16,133 nt of DNA from Clostridia bacterium (GTDB taxonomy: Bacteria; Bacillota_A; Clostridia; Christensenellales; Aristaeellaceae). The stretch is taken from the NCBI GenBank assembly GCA_017432405.1, contig JAFRJF010000261.1:1-16133 (forward strand), given 5' to 3'. Made by a program: the position numbers and the translations under genes. Shown in pieces: positions 13,501-16,133 of the stretch (its first letter is position 1; each line of letters begins with the position of its first letter). Below the pieces are notes generated by a model. It was not told the DNA's origin. It saw only the letters and a program-made list of their open reading frames with translations, and did not search any database.

Positions 13501-13673
13501 GTGATTAGTGGTTAGTGGCTAGTGGTTAGTGGTTAGTGGTGGATCAAATCCCTACGGGATTTGTTTGATTCAATGGAAACATCAGTGGTTCCACCGTTCC
13601 TACGATATTTAATCAAAGAAATCCGTAAGGATTTCTACATTCACTAGCCACTAATCACTAACCACTAGCCACT
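13501..13673. repeat. Heptamer-armed intergenic element B
   Basis: The left arm has five 7-bp units (GTGATTA, GTGGTTA, GTGGCTA, GTGGTTA, GTGGTTA; 13501-13535) plus GTGG. The right arm is inverted, with CACTAGC, CACTAAT, CACTAAC, CACTAGC and CACT (13642-13673). The core has mini-hairpins CAAATCCC-TAC-GGGATTTG (13545-13563) and GAAATCC-GTAA-GGATTTC (13618-13635). The core resembles element A, but the arm unit is unrelated. Palindromes of the other repeat family lie on both sides (13457-13500 and 13680-13706). Confidence 0.78.
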
Positions 13674-13679
13674 CAACTT

Positions 13680-13706
13680 CTGATTTGTCGCCCTGCGACA
13701 AATCAG
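13680..13706. repeat. Stop-codon palindrome family, copy 5 (short)
   Basis: A perfect 12-bp stem (13680-13691 with 13695-13706), loop CCT, core CTGATTTGTCGC. The outer flanks no longer pair (AACTT to the left, TATTT to the right), as though each end came from a different copy. It lies 19 bases before the racemase start and 7 bases before its ribosome binding site. Confidence 0.75.
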
Positions 13707-13725
13707 TATTTACGGAGGTGATCCC

Positions 13726-14535
13726 ATGACCTTCAGCTACCAAAAATACAGCCCCACGGGCAACGTCACGGTCCTGGTGACCACACCCGTTCCCCGTTCC
13801 ATGCAGCCCGGGATCGCCGCGCGCCTGCTGGAGGACGTCGGCGGCGAGCAGGTCGGCTTCATCGAACCTGTGACCGACTCTCGCTGCGCGGCGCGGCTTC
13901 AGATGATGGGCGGCGAATTCTGCGGCAACGCCACCATGTCCCTGGGCGCGATGCTGGCCAGGGAGACGGAGCTGTCCGACGGCGCAGCGATGGATCTGCT
14001 GCTGGAGGTCTCCGGCAGCGCGGACCCGGTGGCCTGCCACATCCTCAGGGCGGGCGAAGCCTTCACTGGCACAGTACAGATGCCCCTGCCCACTGGCGTG
14101 GGCGAGGCCGTACTGGACACCGACGCCGGCGCGCTGACCGTGCCCCTGGTGCGCCTGCCTGGCATCGCCCACCTGATCCTGCCCGCAGACGCCGGCCTGG
14201 ACGAGGCCCAGCTGCGCCGCAGGCTGCCCCTGTGGAACGACGCCATTGGCGCGGACGCCATCGGCGCGCTGCGCTTCAATGCCGACGCCCTGTCCATGGA
14301 CCCGCTGGTCTGGGTGCCCTCCGCCGGCACCCTGGTGCGCGAGCACGGCTGCGGCAGCGGCACCGCCGCCATAGGCTGCATTCAGGCCCTCGCCGCAGGC
14401 CGCGACGTGGAGGCGGGCGTCCGCCAGCCCGGCGGCACGATCACCGTGCGGGCCAGCGTGGAAGGCAACGCCATCATCGCCTTGTCCATCACGGGAAGGG
14501 TGACGCTGGTAGAGGAAGGGAATTACAACTACTGA
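13726..14535 (+). CDS. DapF-fold amino acid racemase/epimerase, histidine-racemase (CntK)-like
   Basis: 269 residues. The ATG at 13726 follows a strong GGAGGTGAT. The two halves of a PLP-independent DapF-fold racemase are visible, each with its catalytic cysteine: C66 in GGEFCGNATMSLG and C209 in EHGCGSGTAAIG. The N-terminus reads KYSPTGNVTVLV and EQVGFIE, not the F-x-K-x-x-GxGNDF of true diaminopimelate epimerase, and is closer to what I recall of histidine racemases such as CntK of staphylopine synthesis. The two-cysteine mechanism should be intact. It directly follows a polar amino-acid-type ABC transporter, suggesting it acts on an imported or exported amino acid. No CntL- or CntM-like genes are in the window, so a metallophore pathway is not supported. 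Substrate is unknown. Confidence 0.8.
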   Translation: MTFSYQKYSPTGNVTVLVTTPVPRSMQPGIAARLLEDVGGEQVGFIEPVTDSRCAARLQMMGGEFCGNATMSLGAMLARETELSDGAAMDLLLEVSGSADPVACHILRAGEAFTGTVQMPLPTGVGEAVLDTDAGALTVPLVRLPGIAHLILPADAGLDEAQLRRRLPLWNDAIGADAIGALRFNADALSMDPLVWVPSAGTLVREHGCGSGTAAIGCIQALAAGRDVEAGVRQPGGTITVRASVEGNAIIALSITGRVTLVEEGNYNY

Positions 14536-14567
14536 TTTATCGAGCAAAGCTCGATAAATCAGTAGTT
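14527..14567. repeat. Stop-codon palindrome, copy 6
   Basis: A perfect 19-bp stem (14527-14545 with 14549-14567), loop AAA, core CTGATTTATCGAGC. It contains the racemase TGA (14533-14535) inside its left arm. The outer stem AACTA/TAGTT differs from the other copies on both arms. Confidence 0.85.
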
Positions 14568-14576
14568 TCTCATCCA

Positions 14577-14609
14577 AAAGAGGACTGACCTCCCCGGTCA
14601 GTCCTCTTT
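14577..14609. terminator. Bidirectional terminator between the racemase gene and recF
   Basis: A perfect 14-bp stem (AAAGAGGACTGACC 14577-14590 with 14596-14609) and a 5-base loop. The right arm contains the recF TGA (14598-14600). On the recF strand the hairpin is followed by TTTTGG; on the plus strand the right arm ends in TTTC. It can stop both convergent transcripts. Confidence 0.85.
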
Positions 14610-15686
14610 CAGCTCTCCCTGTGCCACCCGCCAGGCCTTCCCCACCTCGGCGCCGGCGAGGTCGGCGGCGTCGGTGCAGGTGATGAAGGTCTGCACGCCC
14701 TTCAGCCGGCCCACCAGCTGGCGGCGGCGGCCGGGGTCCAACTCGCTCATCACGTCGTCCAGCATCAGCATGGGCCACTCCCCCAACTGCTCGCGCATCA
14801 CGTCCAGCTCGGACAGCCGCATCGAAAGCGCCGCGGTGCGCTGCTGTCCCTGGGAACCGTAGGCGCGCACGTCCCGGCCCTCCACTAGGATCTGCACGTC
14901 GTCCCGGAGAGCCCCCACCGTGGTGGTCAGCCGCCGGGCGTCCGTCTCCCGGGCCCCGAACAGCGCCTCCAGGAAGGCCTGGGCATCATCCCCCGCCGAA
15001 ACGCTGGGCAGGTAGCGGATCTCCAGTCGCTCTCTGTCGTCGGCGATGTCCCGGTGGATGGCGGCGGCCACGTCGCTGAGCCTCTCGATGTACTCCCGTC
15101 GATGGGCCATCAGCTCGACCCCGGCGGCGGAGAGCTGTTCGTCCCAGGCGTCCAGCGTGCCCATCAGCCCGGGCCGCGCAGCGATGGCCTTCAGCGCCTC
15201 GTTGCGCTGCTTCAGCGCCCGGGCATAGCGCTGCAGGGCGTAGTAATAAGCGGGCCGCACCTGGGAGAGGGCCATGTCCACGAACCGCCGCCGCTCGGCG
15301 GGGCCGTCCTTCACCGTGCGCAGGTCCTCCGGGGAGAACAGCACGCCGGTGACGTGGCCCATCAACTCGCCGGAGCGGCTGATCTCCTGGCCGGACACCT
15401 TGATCTTCCGCCGCCCCAGCACCGGCAGCGCGATCTCCACCCGGTGGCTGCCGTCCCGGCGCAGCGCCTCCACCCGCACCGCGGCAAAGTCGGCCCCCCA
15501 GCGAATCAGCTCCCGGTCCTGCCGGGTGCGGTGGGAGCGCCCCGTGCAGCACAGGTACAGCGCCTCCAGCACGTTGGTCTTGCCCTGGCCGTTGTCTCCC
15601 AGCAGCACGTTCACGCCGTCACAGGGCTCGATTGTGCAGGCCTCGTAGCTTCGAAAGTGCGTCAGCTGCGCATGTGTGATCTTCAA
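14598..15686 (-). CDS. recF: DNA replication and repair protein RecF
   Basis: 362 residues, the usual RecF length. The start is TTG at 15684-15686 (MKITHAQLTHFRSYE), with GAGG about 7 bases upstream. Motifs in order: Walker A GDNGQGKT (30-37), YLCCTGRSHRT (44-54), VLFSPEDLRTVKDGPAERRR (115-134), the SMC-like signature YGSQGQQRTAALSMRL (276-291) and Walker B MLMLDDVMSELD (306-317). RecF binds gapped DNA and loads RecA through RecOR. In many Bacillota recF sits in the dnaA-dnaN-recF-gyrB cluster; here it stands alone with its own promoter and convergent to the racemase gene, so it has been moved or its neighbours lost. Confidence 0.96.
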   Translation of the reverse strand: MKITHAQLTHFRSYEACTIEPCDGVNVLLGDNGQGKTNVLEALYLCCTGRSHRTRQDRELIRWGADFAAVRVEALRRDGSHRVEIALPVLGRRKIKVSGQEISRSGELMGHVTGVLFSPEDLRTVKDGPAERRRFVDMALSQVRPAYYYALQRYARALKQRNEALKAIAARPGLMGTLDAWDEQLSAAGVELMAHRREYIERLSDVAAAIHRDIADDRERLEIRYLPSVSAGDDAQAFLEALFGARETDARRLTTTVGALRDDVQILVEGRDVRAYGSQGQQRTAALSMRLSELDVMREQLGEWPMLMLDDVMSELDPGRRRQLVGRLKGVQTFITCTDAADLAGAEVGKAWRVAQGELKED

Positions 15687-15718
15687 GAAACGCCCTCGCC
15701 TTCCATGGATGTGTGTCT

Positions 15719-15747
15719 ATTATAGGCGATTTGGGCGCAGGAATCAA
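15719..15747 (-). promoter_or_regulatory. recF: Predicted recF promoter
   Basis: On the minus strand: TTGATT (15747-15742), 17 bases, TATAAT (15724-15719). The start point would lie near 15712, giving a leader of about 25 nt before the TTG codon. Confidence 0.7.
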
Positions 15748-15774
15748 GGAAAAACCGCGCGCCAGCGGAGCACC

Positions 15775-15880
15775 GGGACAAGGGGACGGTTCTCTTGTCC
15801 CATTTTTCACCCAGTATCGTGGGACAAGGGGACGGTTCTCTTGTCCCACTTTTCACCCAGTATCGTATATCGGGACGGTT
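15775..15880. repeat. 46-bp tandem repeat of the GGGACAAG hairpin plus a truncated third copy
   Basis: Copy 1 has stem GGGACAAG (15775-15782 with 15794-15801) and copy 2 has stem GTGGGACAAG (15819-15828 with 15840-15849), both with loop GGGACGGTTCT. They are 46 bases apart, and each is followed by TTTTCACCCAGTATCGT. A third start, GGGACGGTT (15872-15880), is truncated. The rest of the interval to about 15975 shows no supported gene. Confidence 0.85.
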
Positions 15881-15978
15881 ATTTGACGCAATAGCCTTTG
15901 ACATAAAGCGCCGAAATGCCGCATGATTCTGCCCGAATACTTCCATCGTGGTTCCCATATACTGCCCTGTAGAATATC

Positions 15979-16009
15979 TTGACAAGAGTATATACTCTCG
16001 TATATACTC
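15979..16009 (+). promoter_or_regulatory. Strong promoter overlapped by a dyad operator
   Basis: TTGACA (15979-15984), 18 bases, TATACT (16003-16008). A perfect 10-bp inverted repeat, GAGTATATAC (15986-15995) with GTATATACTC (16000-16009), fills the spacer and covers the -10 box. A repressor bound there would block RNA polymerase, so the downstream unit is probably regulated, perhaps by its own first gene product. Confidence 0.65.
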
Positions 16010-16048
16010 AAATCTAGGCAATTGTAAAAGTCGGCGCGGGAGCGCGAA

Positions 16049-16133
16049 ATGGCAGCAAGAGCAAGCCGGACAAAGGATAAGAAGAAGGAACGGGGACAAA
16101 GGCACAGAGAGAAGGGTAGCGCAAAGCGGGCGG
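16049..16133 (+). CDS. Start of an unidentified, strongly basic ORF, 3' partial
   Basis: An ATG at 16049 follows GGGAG by about 6 bases and lies about 40 bases after the promoter at 15979-16009. Twenty-eight codons are open to the window edge, starting MAARASRTKDKKKERGQR. About half the residues are K, R or H. AGA, AGG and AAG codons are frequent, unlike the neighbouring genes. It may be the tail-like start of a regulator or another DNA-binding protein, but nothing is recognisable. It is supported mainly by promoter and ribosome binding site placement. Confidence 0.4.
   Translation, partial: MAARASRTKDKKKERGQRHREKGSAKRA

Noticed and set aside
13501..13673. A possible CRISPR array from regular short repeats
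   Set aside because: The units are 7 bp, contiguous and without spacers, and the two arms are inverted; no cas genes are near. The same applies to the 46-bp tandem and the 63-bp coding repeat.
15683..16105. A 140-codon minus-strand frame upstream of recF
   Set aside because: Much of it is a translation of the GGGACAAG tandem repeat; it overlaps the recF promoter and start, and nothing in it resembles a protein family.

Overview
The window looks like chromosomal DNA of a GC-rich member of the Clostridia (Bacillota). The evidence is strong GGAGG-type ribosome binding sites, TTGACA/TATAAT-type promoters, monoderm-style transporters with a separate secreted binding protein, VanW and CAP/Ig-like surface proteins, ScpA, and a YwhC-like M50 protease. 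No 16S or other taxonomic marker is present, so a closer placement (perhaps an uncultured gut lineage) is a guess. Core genes are interspersed with an unusually rich set of small intergenic repeats.

Layout, left to right. (1) 2-763 (+) is the C-terminal end of a phosphohexomutase-like protein that has lost its catalytic motifs; a terminator overlaps its stop codon. (2) 1003-5656 (-) holds a methionine-type uptake module split in two: metQ (4805-5656), a secreted CAP/Ig-like protein (2854-4722), then metN-metI (1003-2741) with its own promoter. The MetQ is the standout: its two sequence halves are in swapped order compared with ordinary MetQ, which is a circular permutation. (3) 6002-6427 (+) is a divergent Rrf2-family regulator with three cysteines placed to bind an Fe-S cluster. 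(4) 6578-10557 (+) holds a YdcF/DUF218 membrane protein, an M50 site-2 protease with scpA as a tight pair, and a secreted double-VanW protein with a 21-residue repeat between the two domains. (5) 10966-13459 (+) is a polar amino-acid-type ABC transporter (binding protein, permease, ATPase). (6) 13726-14535 (+) is a DapF-fold amino acid racemase resembling histidine racemases. (7) 14598-15686 (-) is recF, alone with its own promoter. (8) The right edge has a strong promoter overlapped by a dyad operator, in front of a basic ORF that runs off the window.

Three intergenic repeat systems run through the window. First, six copies of a 27-45 bp palindrome (core CTGATTTATCGAGC) sit at gene ends, mostly at or over the stop codon; their outer stem bases change in matched pairs, as expected of RNA hairpins acting as terminators. 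Second, two elements of about 165-175 bp (11814-11977 and 13501-13673) share a core with two mini-hairpins, but their inverted arms are built from 7-bp tandem units that differ completely between the copies; a lone arm follows metI. Third, a GGGACAAG hairpin repeat occurs once at the left and as a 46-bp tandem at the right.

How the genes may work together: most of the window concerns nutrient capture (methionine-type and polar amino-acid-type ABC uptake, and a racemase next to the second transporter) and the cell surface (CAP, VanW, YdcF and S2P proteins). The Rrf2 regulator divergent from metQ is a candidate controller of the methionine module. These links come from gene proximity only.
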